A stretch of 64,000 nucleotides of DNA from Ectobius pallidus (taxonomy: Eukaryota; Arthropoda; Insecta; Blattodea; Ectobiidae). Made by a program: the position numbers and the translations under genes. The DNA lies in NCBI GenBank assembly GCA_964059195.1, contig CAXKWD010000006.1, positions 134,414,039-134,478,038 of the forward strand. Direction: 5' to 3'. Of this stretch, positions 22,875-34,854 are shown piece by piece. Each line of letters starts with the position of its first letter. The stretch's first letter is position 1. The notes below the pieces were generated by a model. It did not search any database, had not been told where the DNA came from, and saw only the letters and a list, made by a program, of their open reading frames with translations.

Positions 22875-24730
22875 AGTTATGTTGCCAAATGTACTTCACA
22901 ATACAGGATCAGATCATTAGAAAATTAGACTTGTAAATGCAGTTTATACTGTATTGGTTTTGTTTGTTTGTTACATTGTTTCGTAAGTTTAACTTACCTG
23001 AGGCATCAGTTCACAGTGCAATGACATTTACCACTAAATTTAATATACCACTCAAATGATATTCAGATACAGTTTTGGAAATGTGGGGAAGAAAAAGTAC
23101 CACAACATTTTAAAATAAGTGCTGCTACAGCAAACTAAAATTCTTGACAAAAAGTTAGAGAAATTGAACATACTAATTAGCTAAGGCAATTTGTTGAATT
23201 TAATACATCATTAATACATCATTGCTCATTGCTAAAATCTATTTTGGAATCTTGTAAACTTCTTCTTGGGGAGATCCTTTTGATATTAAGGGAAATTGAG
23301 ATCAAGCTGCCCAGTTGCTGGTTAAAACTATATAATCAAACTGTTGTCTATTACTGTGTTGAAACTCAACTTTTTTGCTTTCTGATTCACGTTCCTTTCC
23401 CAACTGGAAGCTTTAGAGGTTTATGGCTTAGCGATGATTCATTTGGTGACATTTATTATTGAATTAACTTTTTGTTAGTTTGATAAAATTCCACTGAATA
23501 AAGAATGCATTGCTGATGATTTATAAAGTCAACATATACCGGTATTTAGGCCTATTTACGAATATAATTTTTTCCCCTTCCATTTAATGATTTAACGACT
23601 GTAGAAGATGATGTGATAGACCACTACTGGCTTAGCTTAAAACAAGAACAGACTTAAAATGTTATTTTTATATTCCATTTAAATTTAGCATAATTTAATG
23701 GTTCAAACAGAAGGAATTGCTGTATAAGCTGAACAAAAACTAAAAACTCCAAAAGTATTACACACGAAAGCATCTGTGATACTGATAAACTTCTGTGCAA
23801 GCTCACATTTATAAACAGTTTTATAATGCCATTTTCATATATTACACAAATGTTTTCATTTGTTGTTTATTCAGGAAATAATGGCATTTATCGAAACTGT
23901 AATATGTATAGCCTATAATTTGACTCCGTTTTGTCTTTCTATCAAGAACATTTGCATAAATATATTTTAATACGATGATAAATTTATCCAATAAAAGCAA
24001 AAGTTACATGTTTGTAATCAGAGCCCATGTGTTCTTTATTTCATTATTTTTAGAAAGGTGAAACAATGTTAAATAGTTAATGTGATTGTTGAAAATAAAT
24101 ATGTGTAAAACAGAAATAATGTTCTTATTACTAGGCCTTGATTATCTTAAAGTTCTTTTGTGCACAACTGAAGTATTTTTAACTGCTGAAATCAATATCA
24201 TGAAGTTATACGTTAAACTTCAAAACTTCATTTAACTAAGTAAAAACTTACTATTCACCATCATATTGATGGGAACATGCACTGAATCTTTAGGCCTACA
24301 TAATGTTGTCTACATAATGAATAACAAAAACATAAATTATGCTATATTATTATTAATTGGCCTTTATGGCTTGAATGGTAAGCTCTGTCTTAAGGCAACT
24401 TGTGTGTGCACACAGCTCCATTGTTCTTTTTGCAGTAAATGGTGTTTCTTTCTTAGAACAAATTTTCAAAGGCTTTGCCTCCATCTACAGCTGAGATCTA
24501 CTGATGAGTTCTATTCTCTCTCCGCTAGTTGTAATGAATTTGGAAATAATTTACAAGAAATCAAATTATCAAGAATATTTGAAAATTACAAAATCATATT
24601 ATAAAGAGATTTTGCTCATAATATATGAAAGGGCATTGTATGAAAGTAAGTCATGATTACAAACAATTGCGGACTTTGACTTTATTTGTTGATGTTTTTG
24701 GTTGGAAATGTAATGCAAGTATAGGGAGTT
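22875..24730. other. No recognised gene
   Basis: AT-rich spacer. The open frames at 23229-23462 and 24266-24604 have no recognisable motifs and begin or end without splice-like context. Confidence 0.35.
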
Positions 24731-25420
24731 ATGAGAATATTATAGGAGAAAAATTCCTCTGACACTGGGACTTGAACCAAGGATCTTTGGCTATTCCTGC
24801 CCATGCTCTACAACTGAGCTAAGCTGGAGTTCAATTTACAGCTCCAGATGGAACCTCTCTCCTATGACTGATAGCCCTAATGGTCTACCTCACAGACAGA
24901 CAAGTTATGTCATATGCAGTACTGTGAGGAACAGGAAGTAGTGATTTTTGTGACTGGGCTCCCACTGTTATTGTACAGTTAACATTCAAGACTGATATAT
25001 AAGCATTCATGAACCACAGATTATTGTCTCTGTTGGACATTACATGAGAATATTTTAGGAGAAGAATTCCTCCGACACTGGGACTTGAACCCAGGACCTT
25101 TGGCTATTCGCGCCAATGCTCTACCAACTGAGCTAAGCCGGAGTTCAATTCACAGTGCCAGAGATGGAACCTCTCTCCTATGACTGATTGCCCTAATGGT
25201 CTACTGCAGACAGACAAGTTATGTCATATGCAGTACTGTGAGGAACACTAAGTAGTGATTTTTGTGACCAGGCTCCCACTGTTATTGTACAGTTAACATT
25301 CAAGATGTATAAGCATTCATGAACCACAGATTATTGTCTCTGTTGGACATTACATGAGAATATTTTAGGAGAAGAATTCCTCCGACACTGGGACTTGAAC
25401 CCAGGACCTTTTGCTAATAG
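24731..25420 (-). repeat. Tandem array of tRNA-derived SINE units (2.2 copies)
   Basis: Units start at 24731, 25044 and 25354 (periods 313 and 310 bp). Read on the minus strand, each unit has a tRNA-like head with A box TTAGCTCAGTTGG and B box GGTTCAAGTCC, plus a body of about 230 bp. Unit 3 is cut off after the B box near 25420. The head resembles an alanine-type tRNA but lacks a closing acceptor stem. Confidence 0.7.
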
Positions 25421-26483
25421 CTCTTGCATAGTGATTCTCCTTGACAAATATTCTATAGCACCAGCACCGGGAAAATTCAAAGTACAAATTTTAGTAGGAT
25501 GAATAGATCTTTGACATGTACTTGTAAAATTACCGTGTATCAGTTTTAATTTCTGTAATATGTGATAATTGTGTATTTAATTTTAATATCCCCAGTGTAC
25601 TCTTTTGCTTTCCAATTCTGTGCAATTAGTATTGGTATCATTCTATAACATGTTAAATTTTAATCTATTCCTAAAATTATTGTCCACTGTTGAACCAAAC
25701 AAAATTTGACCAGCCTAACGTAATGGTCAGATACCACGGAGCCTCCGTGTCAGATACCTCCTGCCAGTAACATGTCCATCAAAAGAAGCCCTAAAATGTA
25801 GGAAAGAAAAATAAATTTGACAAGAGGCCATATTATATTGACCACCTAATGGCAAAATGCGGACGACATGCATGAACAAAAAGTTCACTATCCAGAAAAA
25901 GGTTGCATCTGTGAAGTGTGCAGGGATTTATGCGAACACTATCATAATCTGCAAGAAAACAAAAATGCACTGAATAATGGGTATGCAAGAACATAAAATT
26001 CAACCAAATGTACAATCTGTGAACGTTTATACATTAATTGGGATGCCCATTTATTAACTACCGAAGTTTTATCGCTAGGATTTATACACTCTTTAAATAT
26101 TTATTCACATCCTAAAATATCTAAATCCCTCAATACTATTTCTTGGATATAAACCTTTAGTGGAAAATTTATTAGGTTGGTAAAGTAAAGACTAGGGTAA
26201 AGTCATTGAGACTACCGTTGTTGGTAGTTCTGGGTGTCCTGAAGCGAGTTTTCCACAGGTTAACCAAACGTTTTGTAGCACTATAGTTTGTTCGATGTTT
26301 TTTTAATTAATGACTCCAGCACCTATTTCTTTAGCTATTAATAAATTAAAACCTATTTTGAAGTGTTACTTTCGTATTCGTCTGTCAGTTCCATATGCAG
26401 ACTTTTTCACTACGATTTAAACTGGATGAAGAATGTTGTCTGCCTGCTACTTCGAGTTATCGCGTTTTCTTTTTAGTTCTCGT

Positions 26484-27443
26484 AAAGAAGGGGCACAGGA
26501 CACGAGCATCTACATCTATGCGGATGATATGGCTTGCGCCTCAGAAAATCTGAGAGACCTACAGAAAGCGATGGACCTCATCACTGAGTGGGCGGAAGAA
26601 AATGATCTGACAATAAATGAGAAAAAGACAGAGCTGGTAGTCTTTAGAAAAGGCGGAAGACTGAGCAGAGAAGAAGTAATAACGTGCAAGGGACAGCTGT
26701 TACGGCCACGGAGTCATTTCAAGTATTTGGGAATCACCTTGCAAGCAACTGCGACAGCCTTCAGAATACATATCAGGGAAAGACTTGCTGCGGCTATAAG
26801 AAGTATAAGCGACATAAGAAACATATCGCGAATGTCAGTCACCACTGCTATGAAATTATTCCAGGCGAAAGTTGTTCCAGTGCTCACCTACGGACTGGAA
26901 TTAGTTTGGGAACATCTATCAAAACGGCAGCTAGGGGAAGTGGAAAACCTAAAGGCGAGATTCCTAAAAAGGGTTCTCGGGCTCTCCAAATATGCAAGAT
27001 CTCGATACACCTATGTTTTGGCGAGGGAAACGTACCTAGTACAAGACCTAAGATTGCAGATGCTCCTACCATCTACAGTAGCATATAAGGAATTAGTTCT
27101 GGAGCTGCAAGCAAAGCAGGATAACATTGACGAGGATTTTTACTCTACCATGGCCATGCGTACAAGAGACTGGATGCAACCAGAATACGAATTGAGACAC
27201 ATGGTGACGCGGCTTGCGGTGCATGGTTTTCACCACCGCATTTGCAGACAGAAGATCTTCCATGAGGCAACGGACGAGTGCATTTGTGAATTGTGCGGAG
27301 GCAGATGTGACAAATATCACGTCACAATGTGCACTAACAGATCAGTGTCGCTGACGCAGTTCTGCCTAGGCTGAACTGTACGCGGACAGTAGGCTATATA
27401 TACTAATGCACATTGTGCGCATCTAATTTTAATTTATTTAAAA
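26484..27443 (+). mobile_element. 5'-truncated non-LTR retrotransposon (LINE) with 14-bp target duplication
   Basis: TTTTTAGTTCTCGT occurs at 26470-26483 and 27444-27457, delimiting a 960-bp insertion. Inside, one open frame runs to TGA near 27372 with the RT catalytic motif YADD (YIYADDMACASEN), a YLGITL motif, the thumb region, and a C-terminal CX2C...HX4C zinc motif (CELCGGRCDKYHVTMC). The 3' end is A/T-rich rather than pure poly(A). The intact frame suggests a fairly recent insertion. It lies just upstream of SMIM8. Confidence 0.85.
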
Positions 27444-27625
27444 TTTTTAGTTCTCGTGCACGCGGTAAACGAAGGAAGTGGAAGAAAGCAGATTTGGCTA
27501 TAATTTGTTCCGGTTTTGTTTTGCAAGAATTGACAAAGGGTACTCTAGCTACCCTGATATTCCGCATTAACATTGCTACTTGCCTAAACAAGCAATTAAA
27601 CGGGAAAGAATTTGTTCAATCGGTA

Positions 27626-27724
27626 ATGGGCGACAAGAAGGAGCCAGCTCCAGGAGATGGCCTTAGATCTCTGAGGTCAACCGGAATCTTTAGGGCTGTG
27701 AATTTTGAGCTGTATGCTAAACCG
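27626..27724 (+). CDS. SMIM8: SMIM8 coding exon 1
   Basis: 33 codons from MGDKKEPAPGDG to NFELYAKP, followed by donor gtgagt at 27725. This cytosolic or soluble N-terminal part holds the conserved FRAVN motif. Confidence 0.88.
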
Positions 27725-30700
27725 GTGAGTACAACGCAGCTCTTGTGAAGTAATATTGTTCCTAAGCAGTAAGGCCTACAGTAGGCCCTTGCACCGTAAT
27801 TGTGCGTATACCATACCGTTGTAGATACCTCGTCCTTTAGGTCCTGTGTTAAGCGAGGCTCAAGGTTATAGAACACATATTATAAGCATACCCTTCTGAA
27901 AATTTGTAGGCTTCTTAAGCCGTGTACAAACAGGGCCAACGAATGACAACCAGCTGCTTCGTTGGCCCTGTGTGTACGGGAGACAAATCAGAGCCAACGA
28001 ATTCGTTGGCCTTGGTTTAGTGGCAGTAAACATCAAAAGATTGGTGTTGGGTCCACTCTCCTAGTGTAGACTGAATCCCTTGGCCCCAGCCCCTTGGTTT
28101 GATGTGGACGAGAGGTTGGTTGCCAATGCGATGGATTGGTTGTTCGTTGGCCCTGTGTATACGCGGCTTTATACTTTGACCATTTTCTGTCTCATTCATC
28201 TAGGCTTAAGAAATGTCCCATATCTAGAGCTGTTTCTTGCAATACCAGTATTGGATACCTATTATATCTCACTCTCATGTAGGCTTTTCAGCCAGGAGTT
28301 ACGGAAATTACGACTGCTTCCTTCTGGTGAATTCCGAAAGATTCACAATGAAAACAGTGAAATTGAGAAGAGAGAAAACATGAAGATTCTTGGACTACAG
28401 TGGAACAAATGGTTGGACAGGTTGAATTCAACACAGAATTTCAGCTCTCCCAGAGGTATCAATGAAAAGAATCCTTCTTTCCTTAATAGGCGTATAGAAG
28501 ATTTGGGTCTAGTTGGCAACTCTGCTCTCTTCTGCACGAAGTCTTTCTGTTCGGTATGCGGGACCTGGCTTGGGCGTCAACGCTCTTATTGGCTGCCGAC
28601 AATCTTCCAACTTCATTGGTTCTTCCTGCACAGGCTTATCCATTGCTGCCAATAGTTTTATAGGTTATATGCATTTAATTATATTATGGTTAGGCTCCCG
28701 TTACTGCTATAATAATTACAGAACCATACTTAAAGCTCCCAGTGAAGGGAGTCAGGGAGAAACTTGAAGAGAGGGTCCATGCGCCCCTGGTGGGGCTAAA
28801 AACAGGAAGGAACAGGAACTTTGAAATTTTGTTTACAAAGAAGCTTGAAAACATTGATTCTTGTGGTCAGGGAAATATAAGTTTCTGGTAATGGAAAGTT
28901 GGGGAAAATTATTTTGACATTTTTGTGTGAGGAGAGTGATAGCGAGGTGTCTGTAGTGTAGGCATCATAAAGTGAAGAATGTTGAAACTGAGTCTGCCTG
29001 TCTACCTAAGGATCGGGTAAAGAACCACTGATTTTGGGAGATAATTCCAAGGTGTGGATTATTCTATATAGGCCTACTTGTGCAGTTTTCCGAGCAATCC
29101 ATTTGGAACTAGTTTCATCACTAAGTACCAAAGCGTTCATTTTTTCATTGAGAAAATTTATTGCTAGATAGAGCTGTCCATCCGTTAAATCTATTCTGAC
29201 AATTTTACTAATTTTGTTGGAACTTCCAATGCGTTTAAAAGCATAACCCTTCAAGAACTTCAACAAGAGTCTAGGCTTCAAGAAATAGAGTGTAAGTTCA
29301 ATCCTCCTACTGCAAGCTATTGGGGAAAATGGTGGGAGTGTCTGGTCTGCTCCATAAAAGAATTGTCGAGGTGAATGCTGGGAAGATCTGTTCTAACTTA
29401 TGAAAAATTACTGACTTCACTCTGCATTGTAGGTGTATTATAAATGGACACCCACTGTCATATTTCAGGGGATCCTGAGGATTTAAATCCTCTGACGCCA
29501 AAGATGTTTCTTTACGATGTTGGAAAAGCTTCTGTGCAAGATAGGGCCTAGGCTATTGATCATCTCTAGATAGGGAAGTTCTAGGGATGCCTGAGTTATT
29601 GTCAGCACCTGGTGCAATAACTGAAAAAAGCTTTAGGAAGGAATATCGGTCTCAGCTGATCCACCGTCCTAAAGGAAAAGCATCACTGACTTTGAAGGAA
29701 GGTGATGTGGTTCTGGTAGACTGTGATCAACAGAAGATATGAAGAATAATGTCTTGAATGACTTGAGGTTTTCCTGGCGTTTGGTCTGAGTATAATGTTC
29801 TCGGGTTGTGGAAGCATGGGAAGAATGAGGAAGTGTGTTCCTCTGAAACGTCAGAGCTCTTCCAATCACTCACCTGGCTAGCAACCCAAGAATGTCACTT
29901 TTTCCTGGAAGGGATGGTATATCTCTGGTAGCCAAATTGAAGCTGAAGATAACACTGATAAGACCTGTTGACTTATGGTACCCTCTAGAGATAGATACCT
30001 GTGAAGAGCTCTTAGCTTACAAGACCTCTTCATCTGAAAACATTACGATACCCAAGAATACAGATCTCATAGTGGTCGTAGATTGGTCCCCAATCCAAAA
30101 TACTCCCCTTGATTTATAGGCTGTGGAACTGTGTGGAATACATCCTGTGATATTTAGCAGACTTATGTGTGTCTTCAAACTGTCATGATTTCAGGGTGGG
30201 AGGAATGCTGAGAATTTAAGTTTATTATAGATCCAGCAGTGTTTCTTTTGACTAGTGTAGTGTCTCTTCTTTTTTTAAAAGATTGATGTTGTAGTTTTCA
30301 GCTTATGATATAACTTACTGGTAACAGAAGAATGGAATACCATTGGCACATATCATGGATTTGTACTTGCATTCCCTTTTCAGTTTGGTATGAAATTTCA
30401 TATATTGATGATCTTTTGGAATGGTGTTAAAGATCTCACACTTTATCTTGAGCTAAATACTCCATAATGCTGAAAACAGTCCATATCAAGAAGGCCTCAC
30501 TTGACAAAATGAAGATCACGGCCAGTTCCCAGTATTGCCATACCCAAATAACTTTTAGTAGAGGCATTCTTGAACTACCATCTATTTTTTTGGTCTATTT
30601 ACAACATCTTATTCTGATAATGGTAGAATTAAATCCAGGGACATTAGAAGAACAGTACTGGTGTTGTGGAAATGGTCGATATAAGTAATGAAGAAGTTAA

Positions 30701-32782
30701 AAGTAAGGATGAAGCCAAGAAATATCAGACATCAGCGAATAAACAAGAAACCAAATAAATAAAAGGGAAGGAAAAGCAATTTAATGTGTTTTAAACTGAA
30801 TCTGTTGGAGAAAAATTAAGTTTTGATTATTTTGCTAGAAAGTTGTATTAATTAGACATACCATACTGGCAGACTCTCGTGAGAGGAATTTTATGATATT
30901 GCATTAATTCAGGCATGTGAAAGTGCATATTCAAGTATGGTACAATATGTATAATGCTACTACTTAAACAGATTTTTTATGTTCTGAAGACTGGGAGAGA
31001 GATTGTCTAAAGAAATAGCGATATATTTTACTATATGGGTGATTCTTCAAATACGGGAAAATTTGGTGTGTGTAAAATCCAAATTTTTTACTTTGTTTAA
31101 TAAATCTCAAAAAAATTACTAAAATACTTCAGGGGTTACTTGATTATAATATGACACCAGCAGAGCTTAAATGTTTATATTTTCATTTATTTTAATTTCT
31201 TTAATTTTTTAAAGCCATGTGAATGACATCCGTGTACATGTGGATGGCAGAAGGCCACATTAATGACTAACTTTGGCAACAATCTGCTTTTCTTTATGTG
31301 ATTTCATATTTTTCTCAGCATACTTCAGTTGATTTTGCACCAAATTTGCAAATTTGTGTGCATACTCTGGAATTAATGTAATTTTAACGAGACTGTGTTT
31401 TTATGGTTTTGGGAGAGGGGGGAATCAAGCAGAAATTCATTTAATCTGTTTTAAGATCTTAAGTACAGGTCACAGACACCGCAAACACAATAGTATCCTA
31501 CATTTATCATCTACATGACTTGAGAGTCATCCACATACCCCTTCATGAGGCATGTGGATGACACAAAAATCAGGCATGTGGATGACAAAAAAGGAGTTTA
31601 AGTGGTCTCAGCAAGCCATTCCTAAACCTCTGTAAGCTCAACTTCAGTCAAGTACTTTGAATTGGAAGGGTTATCATAGTGCATAATCAAAATTAATTAA
31701 TATTCACTTTCTGCCTACTTTCTAGAAGCCATGTTAATGACGGGGAATAAAAACGCTTTCCTTGAAAATAATGCAAAGTCCTTTGTTAATCCCAAACTGT
31801 TTGTAAGCAAGCAAAATTCAACCTTACAATTCAACCACAAGCTGCCCTATTGGCTTTCTAACACTGTTGCCAGTTATACAAATTTCTCATTTCTGCAGAA
31901 AAAATTCCATTCTTTTCAGCCATGTGGATGACCAAAAACCCTTGGGACATTCTTATGTTCATTAGGTGGGGTGACAATTTTATTTCATTTTATTTTTTAG
32001 GGGTTAATATTCTTCACACATTTGTACTCATTGACAGGAAAAAAAGTTGAAAAGGAAATAACATTTTGTTTTGTGGAAAAATGCATTAGAATATACAAAA
32101 CCGAGGTTTGGGACAGGGCATGTGGATGACATTTCATTGAATTCAAGTTGATTTTGGAATATCAGAATTTCAAAGTGATAGTTGTAGTAGCCTATGGAAG
32201 TAGTAGAAACAAACTTTTATTTTAATTTTTTTTTAAAGTTGAATTTGAAGGGAAAAATCACTCCGGAACACATATTTTCCCGTATTTGAAGAATCACCCA
32301 TATAATAGATCTGCATCAATAAAAAATCTTTAGTTTAGTACCGAGAGTATAAATTGCTATTTTCTTTTGTTTGCCTGATGGAAAAACGATGAACTACAAT
32401 CAGTTCCATTCTATTCCATGAAACTACACACGTTATATTTCCTAGTAGTTTGCATCCCATCAGAAATGACGTCAATTTCAACTCACCCCCTTGCAATAGT
32501 CAGTCTCTTATAGTGTATGCAATATCAGCTCCCCTCACCCCTATTTTTTCAGCTGAAGATAAAGTGTGTACTCTCTAGTAAGTTATTTGGAAGAGTTATT
32601 AACGTCTTTTTTTCTTTTTTCAGAATGCTGTTATAATGGCTATTGGAGTGGTTGCCATGGGTGTATGTGTAGGTTACATTGCTTACATGAGGACTAAATA
32701 TGAAAATATGGGTTACTATGCAGCTGTAACTGAAGATGGCAAAGAGGCTTTTGTGAAGAAGAAATCAAAATGGGATTTATAA
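27626..32782 (+). CDS. SMIM8: Small integral membrane protein 8 (SMIM8), two coding exons
   Basis: Exons 27626-27724 and 32624-32782, donor gtgagt, acceptor ttttcag, phase 0 junction after codon 33. Predicted product is 85 residues; the human protein is 97. Recognised by LRSLRSTGIFRAVNFELYAKP (human form [21 protein letters not shown]) and by the C-terminal KKKSKWDL (human RRKTSKWD). Residues about 34-55 form one hydrophobic helix, so a single-pass membrane protein is expected. The function of the family is poorly known. The ATG at 27626 is the first in-frame ATG: the frame is open further upstream, but only with non-ATG codons and partly through a LINE tail. The 4.9-kb intron is full of mobile elements. 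A LINE inserted 183 bp before the start codon may lie in the promoter or 5' UTR. Confidence 0.9.
27918..28168. mobile_element. Harbinger-like MITE
   Basis: Imperfect TIRs AGCCGTGTACAAACAGGGCC / GGCCCTGTGTATACGCGGCT, flanked by TTA (27915-27917 and 28169-28171), the 3-bp target size of PIF/Harbinger. The interior repeats GTTGGCC and CAACGAA in both orientations. SMIM8 intron. Confidence 0.6.
28262..30117 (+). pseudogene. Decayed BEL/Pao LTR-retrotransposon pol fragments
   Basis: The plus strand shows an RT-end-like segment (ELRKLRLLPSGEFRK, MKILGLQWN), then integrase C-terminal pieces. These include YWGKWWECLVCSIKEL, LTYEKLLT, DPEDLNPLTPKMFL, a HRPKGKASLTLKEGDVVLV region, and finally TLIRPVDLWYPLEID before a stop at 30117. 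Order and motifs fit Pao-type pol. Several frameshifts, stops and a foreign-looking block (about 28500-28800) show it is inactive. LTRs were not identified. Confidence 0.6.
31036..32300. mobile_element. TIR element with repeated GCATGTGGATGAC motif in SMIM8 intron
   Basis: TIRs TGGGTGATTCTTCAAATACG and its inverse at the right end, flanked by TATA (31032-31035, 32301-32304). A motif close to GCATGTGGATGAC recurs at about 31215, 31237, 31549, 31573, 31728, 31919 and 32118, plus one inverted copy at 31526. No transposase recognised; superfamily unknown (a 4-bp or 2-bp target is possible because TATA is palindromic). Confidence 0.65.
32624..32782 (+). CDS. SMIM8: SMIM8 coding exon 2 (membrane helix and C terminus)
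   Basis: 52 codons plus TAA, acceptor at 32621-32623 after a T-rich tract. Encodes the hydrophobic segment (MAIGVVAMGVCVGYIAYM), then a charged tail ending SKWDL. Confidence 0.9.
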   Translation, partial: NAVIMAIGVVAMGVCVGYIAYMRTKYENMGYYAAVTEDGKEAFVKKKSKWDL

Positions 32783-32935
32783 GAACTTCTTTTCTTATTG
32801 AATTAAAGATCTAGTTACCAGTACTTCGATTGGTCTATTTGGTTTACGAATATAGTAGAGAGTAAGTGATCCTCACATGAAGTTCTATCTACTAAGGTAA
32901 ATGGATTATTAACTCTGTTATAGGCTAGTTGATGA

Positions 32936-32941
32936 AATAAA
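32936..32941 (+). promoter_or_regulatory. Candidate poly(A) signal of SMIM8
   Basis: AATAAA 154 bp after the SMIM8 stop, followed by a T-rich stretch. It would give a short 3' UTR. A second AATAAA lies near 33210. Inferred from position only. Confidence 0.5.
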
Positions 32942-33740
32942 CTATCTTTTGTTAATTTTTATTGTTACAAAGAAAAATTGTAGCAAAATTTTTCTACAAT
33001 AATAGCCTATGTGTTTTAAAGAAAGCTGGGAATATGAGAAATGGAGCACCAAATCTTTTGAATCTTTTGCCGATGACTGAAATTTTCATATCTGTCCAGT
33101 CAAATTGAAATTTTGTTACATATACTTAATACGATGAAAAAGGAAACATGGTTTATGAAATTCAGTGATAATTTAAATTTTTTGAACAGTGTTCACAGTT
33201 TTACTGCATATAAACAATAAAATGCTAATGTTATTCCACTAGATTTTTTTGGAATTTGCTGCTTAATTGGAATTCCTTGTGGATAATTGAAAGTTCTTCA
33301 AAAGTGGAAGAAAATTTATTATGAAACAATACCGGTAGGGAAATTGATAAGTAGTGCAGCATTGAGTTGGGCAGACCTGATTGCTATAGGAGCAGGCAAC
33401 GGTAGATTATGGTGCATTGCTGTCTAGCTTGCAAGGGATGTTCAATTACTACTGGCTATGAGTTTTACGTGGTGATTCTAGAGCCTCAGATTGGGAATCT
33501 TCTAATGAATAAAAGCAGTAGTTTTTGGTATACGAGCTTTCTTTAGGATACAGGTTTTGTCAGTGAAGTTTGAAGGAAGTTTCGATTTGAGCTCATTAGT
33601 AGCTCCCTTGGAAGATTTATTTATTTATTTATTTTCTTTTGATATAGGCTAGTTAAGCCTTAAAACTTTCTCTTCCATCAGTAGGTTTAAGTTAATTATT
33701 TGATTTTAATTGTTGAATTTGATACAAGCAAACTTGATGA

Positions 33741-33873
33741 TGTACAGGTAGGAAGAAAAAAAAAGCAGACCTACTAAAATATCTAAGTTGCCGATATGAG
33801 CCACTGCGCTTGCCTAGTGGGTTGTAGGCATGCGCAGTGACTCATATTGGCAACTTAGATCCCTACCTGTACA
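33741..33873. mobile_element. Short palindromic MITE (TGTACAGGTAGG family)
   Basis: The ends TGTACAGGTAGG / CTACCTGTACA are inverted. The interior ATCTAAGTTGCCGATATGAG and GCGCATGCC-like sequences are mirrored. A longer relative lies at 51698-52207. Confidence 0.65.
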
Positions 33874-34189
33874 TACAGGTATCAGTACTGTAGTTAATAT
33901 GTTAGTTTACTAGAGATGATTAAGAACTATAATATCAAGCTATAAGGCACTGATAAAACAATTCTGAGTTAAACTATAATTAACTAGGAGCTAGAAGGTA
34001 AAGGAATGGAAATTTAACTGGTACGCAGTCAAACCTCCATTTAACGAAGTCCAATATAACATTAAACCCACTTTAAGCGATATTTTTCTATGTCCTGGCA
34101 AATTTCCTATCTTAATAGCGTTATTTGTCCCTCGTTATAGCGATTTAAGATATTTCGTGAACACACTTTTTGAAGCGAAATTGCCATTC

Positions 34190-34690
34190 TAGACCAGCAA
34201 CTTAGCCCTGCAGGCTGTAACAGGTAGCATATTGGTGTCCTTCCCAGTTGGTGCGAACCTGTAAGCCACCTTTAGAAATTCCGGAAGGGAAATTATATTC
34301 TCAGTAAAGTGTGGAGTACAAGGTCACTGACCCTCTTTCTTCTTTCTTCCCTCTCTCTTTTCACTCTCTTTCTTCTTTCTTCCCTCTCTCTTTTTGCTCT
34401 CTTTCTTCCCTCTTTCCACTCCCCCATGTGACTGAACTTTCTGTGACGTATGCTAGATGAGGTTAAACAGCTAACCAGTCTCATTATTGTCCTTCCCAGC
34501 CGAGGTGCGGGCCTATAAGCCACCTTTAGAAATTCCCGAAGAGAAATTTTATTCTCATTAGAGGATGGAGTACAAGGATATTTTGAGATTGTTCCGTCTT
34601 TCTTCTTTCTTCCCTCTTTCCACCCCTGCTTGTGACTGAACCTTCTGTGATGCGATGTTTAACAGCTAACCAGTCTTTAAAAATATTTTT
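34190..34690. repeat. Direct duplication with (TTCTTTCTTCCC) pyrimidine tracts
   Basis: Sequence around 34225-34440 recurs at 34488-34670, sharing AAGCCACCTTTAGAAATTCC. Both copies lead into TTCTTTCTTCCCTC runs, then TGTGACTGAAC. Non-coding; open frames here reflect the simple sequence. Confidence 0.6.
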
Positions 34691-34854
34691 CAGTGAAGCA
34701 GACAGAAGTTGCAACAAAGTATGGACTTTCACAATCCACGTTGGCTACATTTCTTAAAAAGAGAAGCGAAATTGAGGAAAGTGTTGTGCTGCTTGAAAAA
34801 TTGTACACCTAGGAGCAAGCTGATATTCTTGATCATTATTCTAAATCATTAGTG

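Noticed and set aside
25066..25140. A possible tRNA-Ala gene (also 24757-24835, 38801-38870, 63120-63195)
   Set aside because: A and B boxes are present, but acceptor stems do not pair and the units continue into shared SINE bodies.
27413..27625. N-terminal extension of SMIM8 into the LINE tail
   Set aside because: The frame is open but has no ATG before 27626, and the family's conserved region begins after 27626.
28080..28655. 191-codon open frame
   Set aside because: Its first part is the Harbinger-like MITE and the rest is BEL/Pao pol remnant.
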